A program made the position numbers and the translations under genes. Below the pieces are notes generated by a model. The model saw only the letters and a list, made by a program, of their open reading frames with translations. It was not told the origin of the DNA and did not search any database. Shown one piece after another: positions 1 through 8,439 of a stretch of DNA of 64,000 bases (position 1 is its first letter; every line of letters begins with the position of its first letter). Source of the DNA: Parapedobacter sp042666505 (GTDB lineage: Bacteria; Bacteroidota; Bacteroidia; Sphingobacteriales; Sphingobacteriaceae); the NCBI RefSeq assembly GCF_042666505.1, contig NZ_JBHTDN010000002.1:496001-560000 (forward strand), given 5' to 3'.

Positions 1-1132
1 TTATGACGAAAACGGATTGCTTCCAGTATGGGATCTCAGCACCTGGGAAACCAATACCATGACCGGGTACCACGCTATTCCGGTACTGGCCGACGCTATC
101 CTCAAAGACTGGCCCGGACTGGACGCCGAGCGCGCCTATGAGGCCATGCAAAAAAGCGCCTACCAAGACATCCGCGGCGTACCGGATTACATCGAATACG
201 GCTACCTTCCGCACGACAAAGCCGGCGGCAGCGTCACGATAACGCTGGAATATGCGTTTGATGACTGGTGCATCGCACAGGTAGCCAAGAAACTGGGCAA
301 GACCGCGGACTACGCTACGTTCATGAACCGTTCGCAGTCTTACGCCAACCTCTTCGATGGCCAAACGGGTTTCATGCGTGCAAAAAACAGCGATGGGCAG
401 TTTGTGGAGCCATTTGATCCGTTTTGGTCGGAACATGACTTTGACAAAAGCCAATACATTGAAGGCAACGCCTGGCAGCATTCGTTTTTTGTACCTCATG
501 ATGTACGTGGCCTCGCCAAGCTGCATGGTGGCAACGAAGGGTTAAGCAGTAAGCTGGACGAGCTATTCTCCGCACCGTCGGAGATGACCGGAGAAAACAT
601 TTCACCAGATGCGAGTGGCTTCATCGGCCAGTATGCCCACGGCAACGAACCAAGCCACCACATTGCTTATATGTATAGCTATATCGGTGAAGCCTGGAAA
701 ACGCAGGAACGGGTACGCCAGATCGTCGATTCGATGTATTACGACGGACCGGACGGGTATGCAGGAAACGAGGACGCCGGGCAGATGAGCGCCTGGGCCG
801 TGTGGAGCATTGCCGGACTCTACCCGGCAAACCCCGCCAGCGGCGAATATGTGTTTGGAAGCCCGTCTGCCGATGAAACCGTGTTCTCCATGCCAAACGG
901 AAAGACTTTCACCATCAAGGCGCAAAACAACAGCGAAAAAAACGTGTATATCCAATCCGCGACGCTGAACGGCAGGCCATATGAGCGCACCTATGTCACG
1001 CACGATGATCTATTGAAAGGCGGCGAGCTGGTGTTCAAAATGGGGCCAAAGCCAAGCAAACGTTTGGGGCAAAAACCGGAAACCTGGCCCGGTAGCGATC
1101 AAAACCGGTACCCAAATCCGGCTTCTAGATAA
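1..1132 (+). CDS. GH92 alpha-1,2-mannosidase, C-terminal part (5' end outside window)
   Basis: The reading frame is open from the first bases of the window (codons start at base 2), so only about the last 377 residues are present. The text matches the C-terminal (alpha/alpha)6-barrel domain of GH92 exo-alpha-mannosidases: WDLSTWETNTMTGYH at the left edge, HGNEPSHHIAYMY near residue 212, GNEDAGQMSAWAVWS near residue 253, and a closing beta-sandwich that ends in KMGPKPSKR. GH92 enzymes are calcium-dependent inverting exo-mannosidases, usually periplasmic or surface-bound, that trim alpha-mannose from N-glycans or yeast mannan. The last codons run 34 bp into the convergent gene at 1099-1665. Family assignment is firm; linkage specificity cannot be read from this part. 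Confidence 0.93.
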   Translation, partial: YDENGLLPVWDLSTWETNTMTGYHAIPVLADAILKDWPGLDAERAYEAMQKSAYQDIRGVPDYIEYGYLPHDKAGGSVTITLEYAFDDWCIAQVAKKLGKTADYATFMNRSQSYANLFDGQTGFMRAKNSDGQFVEPFDPFWSEHDFDKSQYIEGNAWQHSFFVPHDVRGLAKLHGGNEGLSSKLDELFSAPSEMTGENISPDASGFIGQYAHGNEPSHHIAYMYSYIGEAWKTQERVRQIVDSMYYDGPDGYAGNEDAGQMSAWAVWSIAGLYPANPASGEYVFGSPSADETVFSMPNGKTFTIKAQNNSEKNVYIQSATLNGRPYERTYVTHDDLLKGGELVFKMGPKPSKRLGQKPETWPGSDQNRYPNPASR

Positions 1133-1665
1133 CTCTGACTCGGCGAGCCGGATCCCAGCAACAACGCCTGGTAAGCAATGTTGAGCTCAAACCGCTGGTT
1201 AAATGCATAGCCGATGACCGGATTCAGCGCAACTCCAAAACGGCGATGCAGCCCATTGTAGGCGCCACCTGCATTAAACTCCAGGTACGCAGCATTGTTA
1301 GTTATGGGCGCAGTTGCGGCAGATCGCCAGCCTTTGTCAAACAGATTGACCCGATATCCCACCATGAGATACACAGAACTGATGTTATCGTATTTTCCGT
1401 TGTCAAAAGCTGTGAAGAAAGGTCCATCTGCCGGGCCGGTATGGGTGGCCTTTGCGGAAAAAAGGAAACGGTCGCCGCTGGCATGATTTGTAGGCAATAA
1501 CCATTTAAAATGACCGCTGAGCCCTAAACGGTAATTTTCCGTATGATAATGCCCCAAAAGTCCGATAGCAAATCGGTGGCTGGGGTCTTGCTTATCTTGC
1601 GCAAACAAGAGAGACTGGGCCAACATCGCACCGGCCCCGATTAATATTGCTTTCATATTAGACAT
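1099..1665 (-). CDS. Small outer-membrane beta-barrel protein, function unknown
   Basis: 188 residues. A signal peptide (MSNMKAILIGAGAMLAQSLLFAQ) precedes alternating short amphipathic strands such as RFAIGLLGHYH, YRLGLSGHFKW, SSVYLMVGYRV and FELNIAYQALL. The protein ends in YLEAGFGYRF, and a C-terminal aromatic is the usual signal for outer-membrane barrel assembly. By length it could form an 8-stranded barrel of the OmpW/OprF-like class. I recognise no specific family. It lies downstream of the pnp terminator and converges on the GH92 gene with a 34 bp overlap. Confidence 0.7.
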   Translation of the reverse strand: MSNMKAILIGAGAMLAQSLLFAQDKQDPSHRFAIGLLGHYHTENYRLGLSGHFKWLLPTNHASGDRFLFSAKATHTGPADGPFFTAFDNGKYDNISSVYLMVGYRVNLFDKGWRSAATAPITNNAAYLEFNAGGAYNGLHRRFGVALNPVIGYAFNQRFELNIAYQALLLGSGSPSQSYLEAGFGYRF

Positions 1666-1720
1666 TTTTGTTAGAACTAGACGACGGCACGCCCGTCGTA
1701 TTAAAAACTAACAAAAAAAA

Positions 1721-1743
1721 AATGCCCTGGTTTTCAGGACATT
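1721..1743 (-). terminator. Rho-independent terminator of pnp (possibly bidirectional)
   Basis: The arms 1721-1729 and 1735-1743 pair over 9 bp with one G-U on the minus strand, with a 5-nt loop. On the minus strand the stem is followed directly by a run of about 8 T (bases 1713-1720). A run of T also follows on the plus strand (1742-1748), though the stem has a C-A mismatch in that direction. Confidence 0.8.
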
Positions 1744-1766
1744 TTTTTATAATGCTTAGAAAGCCG

Positions 1767-3917
1767 TTAAGCCTCTTTCTTTTCCGGTTTGGGCAGCAAT
1801 ACTTTCCGCGAGAGCTTCAGCTTGCCCTGCTTGTCGATATCGAGCAGTTTTACCGTTACGAGATCTCCCACGTTGAAGATACCATCCATGGTTTCAAACC
1901 GTTTCCAATCAATTTCAGAAATATGAAGCAATCCGTCCTTGCCGGGGATAATTTCGATGAATGCACCAAACGGCATGATCGATTTCACCTTACCCTCGTA
2001 AACCTCGCCCACTTCCGGCTTAGCGGCAATGGCCTTGATCCGCCGTACCGCATCGTCGATCGAAGCCTTGTTCTCCGCAAACACCTGCACGACGCCTTTG
2101 TTATCTACTTCTTCAATGGCGATCGTCGCTCCGGTCTCACGTTGCATCTCCTGGATAATTTTTCCACCCGGCCCGATAACTGCACCAATAAACTCCTTAT
2201 CGATTGTAAAACTCACAATACGTGGCGCATGGGGTTTGTAATCAGCTCTTGGCTCTGCGAGCGTATTCTTCATCTCGTTAAGAATATGCAAACGAGCTTC
2301 CTTCGCCTGTTCCAACGCTTGGGTAAGTACTTCCCATTTCAGCCCGTTTATCTTCAGGTCCATCTGGCAACCCACGATACCCTTTTCGGTACCCGTCACC
2401 TTAAAATCCATATCCCCAAGATGATCTTCGTCCCCCAGAATATCGCTCAATATCGCATACTTGTTGGTCTTTTCATCAGTAATCAGGCCCATTGCAATAC
2501 CTGATACAGGTGCCTTGATCTTCACCCCAGCATCCATCAAAGCCAATGTACCGGCACATACCGTAGCCATTGACGATGACCCGTTGGACTCAAGGATATC
2601 CGAAACAACCCGAATGGTGTAGGGGTTTTCTTCACCGGATGGCAATACTTGTTTCAACGAACGCATGGCCAAATTTCCATGTCCCACTTCGCGTCGACCC
2701 GGGCCCCGGTTTGGGCGCACTTCCCCCGTGGAAAACGCCGGGAAGTTATAATGCAGGATAAATTTATTGTATCCGTGGATAAATGCTCCGTCGATCATCT
2801 GTTCGTCGTCCTTGGCCCCTAACGTTACAGAGGTTAGCGACTGCGTTTCACCGCGCGTAAATACAGCAGATCCGTGAGCTGCGGGCAGATAATCCACTTC
2901 ACTCCAGATCGGGCGCACGGTACGTACGTCCCGTCCATCCAACCGGATACCTTCATTCAAAATCAGATTCCGCACCGCTTCATACTGCACATCGTGGTAA
3001 TATTTTTTTATCAGGAATGCGGTATCATCGTCGATCTCGGTCTCGCCAAATGTCGTCTCGACGAATGCTTCCCCGATTTGTTTGAACTGTTCACTCCGAT
3101 CATGTTTTGCTGAAGCTGATTTAGCCACTGCATAAACCTGGTCATAGGTCGCCGCAAAAATCTGGTCGCGCAACTCGGGATTGCTCGGCTCGTGGCTGTA
3201 TTCACGTTTTGCTGTCTTGCCTACCAACTGTGCAAGCTCTACTTGAGCCTGCACCTGCTTTTTAATGGCTTCGTGTGCAAACTCAATGGCTTCTACCATT
3301 TCAGCCTCTGATATTTCTTTGGCCTCGCCTTCGACCATCACGATGTCGTTGGCAGAACCCGCTACAATGAATTCGAGCGTTGCCTGCTCCAACTCACTTA
3401 ATAGGGGATTGATAACCAGTTGCCCATTGACTTTTGCCACCCGCACTTCCGAAATCGGCCCGTTAAAAGGAATATCCGATACAGCAATGGCTGCGGACGC
3501 CGCCAAACCCGCCAGCGCGTCGGGCATGATTTCCTTATCTGCCGATATCAAGCTAATCATCACCTGTGTATCTGCATGATAGTCGTCAGGGAATAGCGGA
3601 CGCAAGGCGCGGTCTACCAAGCGTGAAATCAGGATTTCATAATCGGATAGACGTGCTTCCCGACGCAAAAATCCACCCGGAATACGTCCGGTAGCTGCAT
3701 ATTTCTCTTGGTAATCAACCGAAAGCGGCAAAAAATCCGTTCCGGGTTTGGCTTCCTGTGCAGAAACCACCGTAGCAAGCAACATCGTCTTTCCCTGCTT
3801 CACTACCACCGAACCGTCCGCCTGTTTGGCCAATTTTCCGGTGGAAATCTCGATCTGGCGACCCGCGCCCATATCGATTGTTGTTTTGATCTCGTTGTAA
3901 CTCATTTGTTGTTTCAT
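1767..3917 (-). CDS. pnp: Polyribonucleotide nucleotidyltransferase (PNPase)
   Basis: 716 residues, the normal length. It contains two RNase PH-like domains joined by an all-alpha linker, a KH domain at about 565-625 with IGAVIGPGGKIIQ, and an S1 domain at about 635-705 (GEVYEGKVKSIMPFGAF). PNPase degrades mRNA 3' to 5' by phosphorolysis in the cytoplasm. It follows rpsO on the same strand, the classic rpsO-pnp order, but the gap holds a terminator and a separate pnp promoter. The ATG at 3905 (MSYNEIK) is an alternative start that fits relatives equally well. Confidence 0.97.
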   Translation of the reverse strand: MKQQMSYNEIKTTIDMGAGRQIEISTGKLAKQADGSVVVKQGKTMLLATVVSAQEAKPGTDFLPLSVDYQEKYAATGRIPGGFLRREARLSDYEILISRLVDRALRPLFPDDYHADTQVMISLISADKEIMPDALAGLAASAAIAVSDIPFNGPISEVRVAKVNGQLVINPLLSELEQATLEFIVAGSANDIVMVEGEAKEISEAEMVEAIEFAHEAIKKQVQAQVELAQLVGKTAKREYSHEPSNPELRDQIFAATYDQVYAVAKSASAKHDRSEQFKQIGEAFVETTFGETEIDDDTAFLIKKYYHDVQYEAVRNLILNEGIRLDGRDVRTVRPIWSEVDYLPAAHGSAVFTRGETQSLTSVTLGAKDDEQMIDGAFIHGYNKFILHYNFPAFSTGEVRPNRGPGRREVGHGNLAMRSLKQVLPSGEENPYTIRVVSDILESNGSSSMATVCAGTLALMDAGVKIKAPVSGIAMGLITDEKTNKYAILSDILGDEDHLGDMDFKVTGTEKGIVGCQMDLKINGLKWEVLTQALEQAKEARLHILNEMKNTLAEPRADYKPHAPRIVSFTIDKEFIGAVIGPGGKIIQEMQRETGATIAIEEVDNKGVVQVFAENKASIDDAVRRIKAIAAKPEVGEVYEGKVKSIMPFGAFIEIIPGKDGLLHISEIDWKRFETMDGIFNVGDLVTVKLLDIDKQGKLKLSRKVLLPKPEKKEA

Positions 3918-3975
3918 TCGATGTGCTGTTTCGTCTTCTTAAAGCACATCATTGTATAAGACTTTTATTTTGGCA

Positions 3976-4006
3976 CAAACTTAGATAAACGTCACAGCAT
4001 ATGCAA
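3976..4006 (-). promoter_or_regulatory. Predicted pnp promoter
   Basis: On the minus strand TAAGTTTG (3976-3983) matches the Bacteroidota -7 consensus TAnnTTTG, with a TTG about 20 nt upstream. It lies about 60 nt before the pnp start and downstream of the rpsO terminator, so pnp can be transcribed on its own. Confidence 0.55.
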
Positions 4007-4143
4007 GTCTTATAAAAACCGCAACCCGGCGTTTATCGATATGAAACCCACCATGTCAGCACCTAACCCAAAAGGTGATGGGAACGCAGGTTCCATGAGG
4101 CCTTTAAACTAATTATTCACGAGTGAAAAGCAATAAAAATAAA

Positions 4144-4171
4144 AAGCCATCCGTCTACTGGCGGATGGCTT
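4144..4171 (-). terminator. Rho-independent terminator of rpsO
   Basis: A perfect 10-bp stem, arms 4144-4153 and 4162-4171, with an 8-nt loop. On the minus strand the T-rich tract TTTTTATTTTTATTG follows (4129-4143). It lies 22 bp after the rpsO stop codon. Confidence 0.9.
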
Positions 4172-4193
4172 CATTGAAAATTTTACGTGAAAG

Positions 4194-4472
4194 CTATTTT
4201 ATGATATCACGCAAGCCCAAGGCCTTGATAATCGCGCGGTAACGCTCGATATCCTTGTTGTAAAGGTATTTCAACAAGGAGCGGCGTTTGCCGACCAGCT
4301 TTTGCAAAGAACGTTGCGTAGCAAAGTCTTTCCGGTTTGATTTCAAATGCTCCGTCAGGTGAGCAATCCGTCTGGTGAACAAAGCCACCTGGCCTTCCGC
4401 GGAACCGGTATTGGTTGCCGCTCCGGCAAATTCAGCGAAGATATCCGCTTTGTACTCTTTACTTAAATACAT
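4194..4472 (-). CDS. rpsO: 30S ribosomal protein S15
   Basis: 92 residues, very close to the family length of 89. It carries the S15 signature blocks NTGSAEGQVALFTRRIAHLTEHLK, RKDFATQRSLQKLVGKRR and YLYNKDIERYRAIIKALGLR. S15 binds the central domain of 16S rRNA and starts assembly of the 30S platform. It stands alone between its own promoter and terminator, with pnp next on the same strand. Confidence 0.98.
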   Translation of the reverse strand: MYLSKEYKADIFAEFAGAATNTGSAEGQVALFTRRIAHLTEHLKSNRKDFATQRSLQKLVGKRRSLLKYLYNKDIERYRAIIKALGLRDIIK

Positions 4473-4513
4473 TACTTGAATAATATTAAAGCGTTTAAAC
4501 TAATTAACGGGCG

Positions 4514-4545
4514 CAAAGATACGTTAATTTCCAACAACTTCCAAA
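4514..4545 (-). promoter_or_regulatory. Predicted rpsO promoter (Bacteroidota -33/-7 type)
   Basis: On the minus strand TTTG (4542-4545) is followed after exactly 20 nt by TATCTTTG (4514-4521). Both elements match the Bacteroidota sigma-ABfr consensus TTTG-N(19-21)-TAnnTTTG, and the leader to the ATG is about 40 nt. This is the cleanest promoter in the window. Confidence 0.75.
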
Positions 4546-4631
4546 GTGATAGCTATTTTCTCTGTAGGGAGCGCCTGCTTCCGTGCTGCATCCCGCTTCG
4601 GATCTGGAACTAGATAGCACTGCGTTCGCAG

Positions 4632-5843
4632 TTACACCTTGATATAAATCCCCTTACGATCCAGCACATAACCGATGCTCCAGCAGATTCCCAGAAACAC
4701 CAAGGCATAACAAAAAGACCCGATTTCGGGAGGCCCAGGTGCTTTTGCACACACTTCAGTATAAAACCATCTCAATGGTGTGGTATACAGTGGATCGCCC
4801 GCCTCTCCCACACCGGCTTCGATACGGAATAAGCCCAGAAGCCGGGGCAATATGCCACTTAACACAAAAATAAACAGCGGGTTCTTCCCAAATACGTCAA
4901 AAAAACGTGTCACTGAGTTACGTATATTCAATACCTCAATAAACCAGATCGCTACGCCCAAAACAAACAACGCCAACCCCGACGTATACAGTACGTAGGA
5001 ACTGGTCCATATTTTCTTATTGATCGGAAATGCCAGCCCCCAAAACAACCCGCCGATATACAACAGCACCGCGATTGCGAACAACCCGGCCAGCATTTTA
5101 TAAATCGGCACATCCAAAACCGGCAATTTTGGCCACAACCACCCTACCTGTCCATGTGTCCGGATGTAACTGCCCATCAGGTATCCAATTACCACTTGGA
5201 CGATCGCAGGAAGGGTACTCATGAGCCCTTCCGGATCAAAGGGCACGCCCTCTCCCCTATACATATGCGCAACCCCGAGTATCCGTTTGTCAATAGCTGT
5301 ACCGAACCACCCCGCTAAGCTATACGGATCGTCGCCACCAAATACGACATATAGCATCCAATATACCAGCAAAATCAGGATGGAAACCGCAATTATCCAC
5401 TTTTCCCGAAGGTAATAAACCAAAATAGATGCAAAGCAATAGGCCAGTGCGATCCGTTGCAGCACACCGAGAATCCGAATGCCGCGGTCGGGATTTTCGG
5501 GATTTACCCAATGTTTGAATACCAAGGAATCCCCGTGCCGCTGCACAAAAGGCCACCAGTTGAGAAACAGCCCGATTCCAAAAATCAGCACGGTCCGTTT
5601 CCCTATTTTTTTCCAGAAAGCGGCATCGCCGGATTCGCGCAAGCGGGGCATGACAAAAGCCATCGCGTTTCCCACCGCGAATAAGAAAAACGGAAATACC
5701 AGATCGGTAGGCGTGCAGCCGTGCCACCGGGCATGCGCCAGCGGCGAAAACAAGTGCGACCAACTACCCGGATTGTTTACCAAAATCATCAATGCGACTG
5801 TTGCGCCACGAAATACATCAAGCGAGTAGTACCGTTTGTTCAT
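4632..5843 (-). CDS. NagX/HGSNAT-like membrane acyltransferase (DUF5009/DUF1624)
   Basis: 403 residues from the ATG at 5843; an in-frame GTG start at 5867 would overlap the upstream gene. About ten hydrophobic segments span the protein. The N-terminal block YYSLDVFRGATVALMILVNN and the following WHGCTPTDLVFPFFLF are the signature of the heparan-alpha-glucosaminide N-acetyltransferase family. The His in this block corresponds to the residue acetylated in the human enzyme. Family knowledge suggests transfer of acetyl from cytoplasmic acetyl-CoA to an amino sugar across the inner membrane; in Bacteroidota it is often found with GlcNAc or chitin genes. It lies 7 bp downstream of the methyltransferase gene, so the two are probably cotranscribed. 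Confidence 0.85.
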   Translation of the reverse strand: MNKRYYSLDVFRGATVALMILVNNPGSWSHLFSPLAHARWHGCTPTDLVFPFFLFAVGNAMAFVMPRLRESGDAAFWKKIGKRTVLIFGIGLFLNWWPFVQRHGDSLVFKHWVNPENPDRGIRILGVLQRIALAYCFASILVYYLREKWIIAVSILILLVYWMLYVVFGGDDPYSLAGWFGTAIDKRILGVAHMYRGEGVPFDPEGLMSTLPAIVQVVIGYLMGSYIRTHGQVGWLWPKLPVLDVPIYKMLAGLFAIAVLLYIGGLFWGLAFPINKKIWTSSYVLYTSGLALFVLGVAIWFIEVLNIRNSVTRFFDVFGKNPLFIFVLSGILPRLLGLFRIEAGVGEAGDPLYTTPLRWFYTEVCAKAPGPPEIGSFCYALVFLGICWSIGYVLDRKGIYIKV

Positions 5844-5850
5844 CTCTCTG

Positions 5851-6612
5851 TCAATGGATACCACCAATAAATAACCTTGTTTTGTAAGAAAGCCGCACTT
5901 TGCCGTCCTCCTGATATAGATTGAACATCTTCGTTATTTCTTCCAGCAGTTCTTCGTAAACAGGCGACGTTTCCCCGGGCATAAATGAATAAGAAAGCAT
6001 CCGCCCGCGCAGTTGCTCGAACGTCAGATCATCCGCATGTTCAAAAACCCGATATTCCGGTGAGTCCGGCGCAAAAAAAGACAATACTTCTTCAGTATCC
6101 ATCCGCCGTTGGCTTAAGCTTAGGTAATCCATTCCATACGTACGAATCAATGACTCATACGCCTGCTCAAATGAACTATCGGTATTGCGCAAATTCCATA
6201 CAACCGCCACCAAGAGATTATGCCGTCCGATACGTTGGAATTCTGCCTTCGTTTTCGTGAGATCGAACCAGTGAAAAGCCTGTGCCGAAACGATGAGGTC
6301 TATCGACTGACTAGGCAACCCCGTGGATTCAGCGGTTCCGTTTACAAAAACACAATTTTTAAATCCGCTAAGCCTCCGCCGTGCCAACCGGCTCATTGCA
6401 CGGTTGGGTTCCACAACAAACACGGGATTTCCCCACTGTGCAATCTGTTCCGTAAATATCCCTGTTCCTGCCGCGATATCCGCCACCGTCTTCCCTGGAT
6501 CAGGCGCGATAGACGCTTTAAGAAAAGCCACTAACTCAGGCGGGTAATGTGGCCGGAACCGATCATAAAGCGCCGCCTTATGCGAAAACCGACTAACGCT
6601 ATCCCTTGACAT
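5851..6612 (-). CDS. Class I SAM-dependent methyltransferase
   Basis: 253 residues. Motif I is VADIAAGTGIFTE near residues 39-51, followed by the acidic end of strand 2 (VFVVEPN), and SIDLIVSAQAFHWFD serves as motif IV. This matches Methyltransf_11/25 proteins related to trans-aconitate methyltransferase and UbiE-like enzymes. The substrate cannot be inferred. It is the first gene of a two-gene minus-strand unit with the NagX-like protein. Confidence 0.85.
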   Translation of the reverse strand: MSRDSVSRFSHKAALYDRFRPHYPPELVAFLKASIAPDPGKTVADIAAGTGIFTEQIAQWGNPVFVVEPNRAMSRLARRRLSGFKNCVFVNGTAESTGLPSQSIDLIVSAQAFHWFDLTKTKAEFQRIGRHNLLVAVVWNLRNTDSSFEQAYESLIRTYGMDYLSLSQRRMDTEEVLSFFAPDSPEYRVFEHADDLTFEQLRGRMLSYSFMPGETSPVYEELLEEITKMFNLYQEDGKVRLSYKTRLFIGGIH

Positions 6613-7093
6613 AAAAGCGGATTGGGTTCAGTATGTTGACTTTGGTAAGGACTTTCCCATTCATTGGAGTAAAAATAGCATAAATATTTTAAATTGCACA
6701 TATATCCGAATTATACCCCTTGTCTACCGCTTCTTAGGGGGCGGAGATTCCCTATAAGAACATGGGAGGTACCGGGAAGGGACGTCGAAGGTACAACGGC
6801 CCACGTACGGAGTTGAACGGACTTTTAACGGACTTTTAACGGGGTTTGAAAATGTACGGGAGATTTTTGTCTAGGTTGTCAGCCATTACTCAACGAGGTT
6901 CCGATAAATTATACTTACAAAGGTACCAAATCATACCATACGATTCCAATCAAATTGGACAATAGATTAATATATTAATAATCAATTATTTAAAAAATCT
7001 TAATAATTATTTTTAAAAAGTACTTGCATATATTAATAATTGTTTATTAAGTTTGCCTAAACGATGAATTATTAACCTTTTGCAGAACAGATT
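6613..7093. promoter_or_regulatory. Intergenic region between the methyltransferase and ROK genes
   Basis: The 481 bp contain no gene. The left half is fairly GC-rich and holds an exact 11-bp tandem duplication, GGACTTTTAAC at 6819-6829 and 6830-6840. The right half is very AT-rich and holds the ROK promoter, an inverted repeat TCCAAT-CAA-ATTGGA (6945-6959) and the perfect palindrome ATTAATATATTAAT (6966-6979). Both symmetric sites lie 70-100 bp upstream of the -7 element and are candidate operators, perhaps for autoregulation by the ROK protein. Confidence 0.5.
6980..7055 (+). promoter_or_regulatory. ROK-gene promoter with extended upstream element
   Basis: TAAGTTTG (7048-7055) is a consensus -7 element, with TTG at 7024-7026, 21 nt upstream. 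The 42 bases 6980-7021 match the 42 bases 13850-13891 in front of the second SusC at about 35 positions without gaps. The 13-base block TTTATTAAGTTTG (7043-7055) is identical to 13912-13924. The spacer between the two blocks differs by one base and is otherwise dissimilar. Confidence 0.7.
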
Positions 7094-8308
7094 GTGAAAT
7101 ACGAACGGCAGGATTTACTTAAATTATCCGTGTTTAAGCTACTTTATTATAACGGTCCTTTATCGCTAGCTGAATTGAGCGCCTATACTAACAAAAGTGT
7201 CCCTAACATCACGAGTATTATCAACAACCTCGTGAAAGAAGGGTATGCAGTGCAGCACGGGTTAGCACCCTCCACCGGGGGGCGCAGACCGATCAAATAC
7301 AAGCTCAATAGCAAGAAGAAGCAATACATTCTAGCGGTAGCGATGGATCAATTTGTTAGTCGGATCGTTGCTTATAACCTTGCCAACGAAATCGTAAGTC
7401 CCGAGGTGTCAATTGTGTTGCCCCTAAAAGACAATGATGCGGCACTTGATCAACTTTGCCAATTCATTCATACTTATACTGCAAAAGCCGGTATTAAACA
7501 CGAGCATGTACTCGGCATTGGCATCGGGATGCCCGGATTTATCGATGTAGAAAAGGGAATCAATGCCTCGTTCCTTCCTACCGATACCAAAGAATTGGGA
7601 CTCCGTGACAAACTGACGGAGTCGTTGGAATTGCCTGTCTATATCGAAAACGATTCCAGTGTAATTGCCATTTCTGAATTACATTTTGGCGCCGCCCGCG
7701 GACTGAAAGACGTCATGGTGGTGAACATGGGATGGGGCATTGGATTGGGAATGATTGTCAACGGCACCCTCTTTCGAGGCCACAATGGGTATGCCGGAGA
7801 GTTCAGCCACATCCCGCTATCGCACACCAACAAACTTTGCTCCTGTGGCAAACGCGGCTGCCTGGAGGTAGATGCATCACTTTTAGTAGCCGTAGAAAAC
7901 GCCAAACAGGCGATGGAGGAAGGAACGACTTCCAATTTGCAAAAACTATTTTCCGAGAAGCAAAAAGCGGAGGGCGACCTGCTTATTGAAGCTGCTCAAA
8001 TGGGCGACCAACTTGCTGTGGAGTGCCTTTCTGATGCAGCATTCATGGTAGGAAAAGGCATTGCCACCCTGATCCACATTATGAATCCGGAACGAGTTGT
8101 GCTCAGCGGCCGGGGCGCCGCAGCCGGCAAATTATTGCTAGCGCCCGTGCAACGCGCTATCAACGAATTTTGCATTCCGAAACTTGCCGAACAAACGGAC
8201 GTCGCTATTTCAAATTTAGGTTATCAGGCTGAACTACTGGGCGCCGCGAGCCTGGTAATCGAAAATTGTGAATTACACAAAAAAGCTCTTTCCAAACTCG
8301 AAAATTAA
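7094..8308 (+). CDS. ROK-family transcriptional repressor (NagC/Mlc/XylR type)
   Basis: 404 residues, starting at GTG. The N-terminal winged helix-turn-helix (about 12-70; LSLAELSAYTNKSVPNITSI and a GGRRPIKYKLN wing) marks it as a DNA-binding ROK protein and not a sugar kinase. The C-terminal ROK domain has the IENDSSVIAISE sugar-binding block and the structural zinc motif CSCGKRGC near residue 255, preceded by a conserved His (GEFSHIPLS). ROK repressors respond to a sugar or sugar phosphate, GlcNAc-6-P for NagC. It lies directly upstream of two SusCD pairs and shares promoter architecture with the second, so it probably controls this locus. Confidence 0.9.
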   Translation: MKYERQDLLKLSVFKLLYYNGPLSLAELSAYTNKSVPNITSIINNLVKEGYAVQHGLAPSTGGRRPIKYKLNSKKKQYILAVAMDQFVSRIVAYNLANEIVSPEVSIVLPLKDNDAALDQLCQFIHTYTAKAGIKHEHVLGIGIGMPGFIDVEKGINASFLPTDTKELGLRDKLTESLELPVYIENDSSVIAISELHFGAARGLKDVMVVNMGWGIGLGMIVNGTLFRGHNGYAGEFSHIPLSHTNKLCSCGKRGCLEVDASLLVAVENAKQAMEEGTTSNLQKLFSEKQKAEGDLLIEAAQMGDQLAVECLSDAAFMVGKGIATLIHIMNPERVVLSGRGAAAGKLLLAPVQRAINEFCIPKLAEQTDVAISNLGYQAELLGAASLVIENCELHKKALSKLEN

Positions 8309-8439
8309 CAGGATTTTTAACTAAAACCTCAAAAGTACATTTCACTAACCGAACACGCATTTTCGTTATTCGGCATCAGCCCAATAACCTGACATTTCAA
8401 TTCAATTAATCTAATTACTGGACTTAACCAATTTACAAC

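Noticed and set aside
1668..2504. 278-residue open frame on the plus strand
   Set aside because: It lies fully antisense to pnp, has no family signature, and its composition is that of a reversed coding strand.
4569..4634. Terminator after the NagX-like gene
   Set aside because: A short ACTGCG/CGCAGT hairpin overlaps the stop codon, but there is no T run and the stem is only 6 bp.
8345..8375. Terminator between the ROK gene and SusC-1
   Set aside because: Only a 5-bp CCGAA/TTCGG pairing with an imperfect extension and no T run; read-through into SusC seems more likely.
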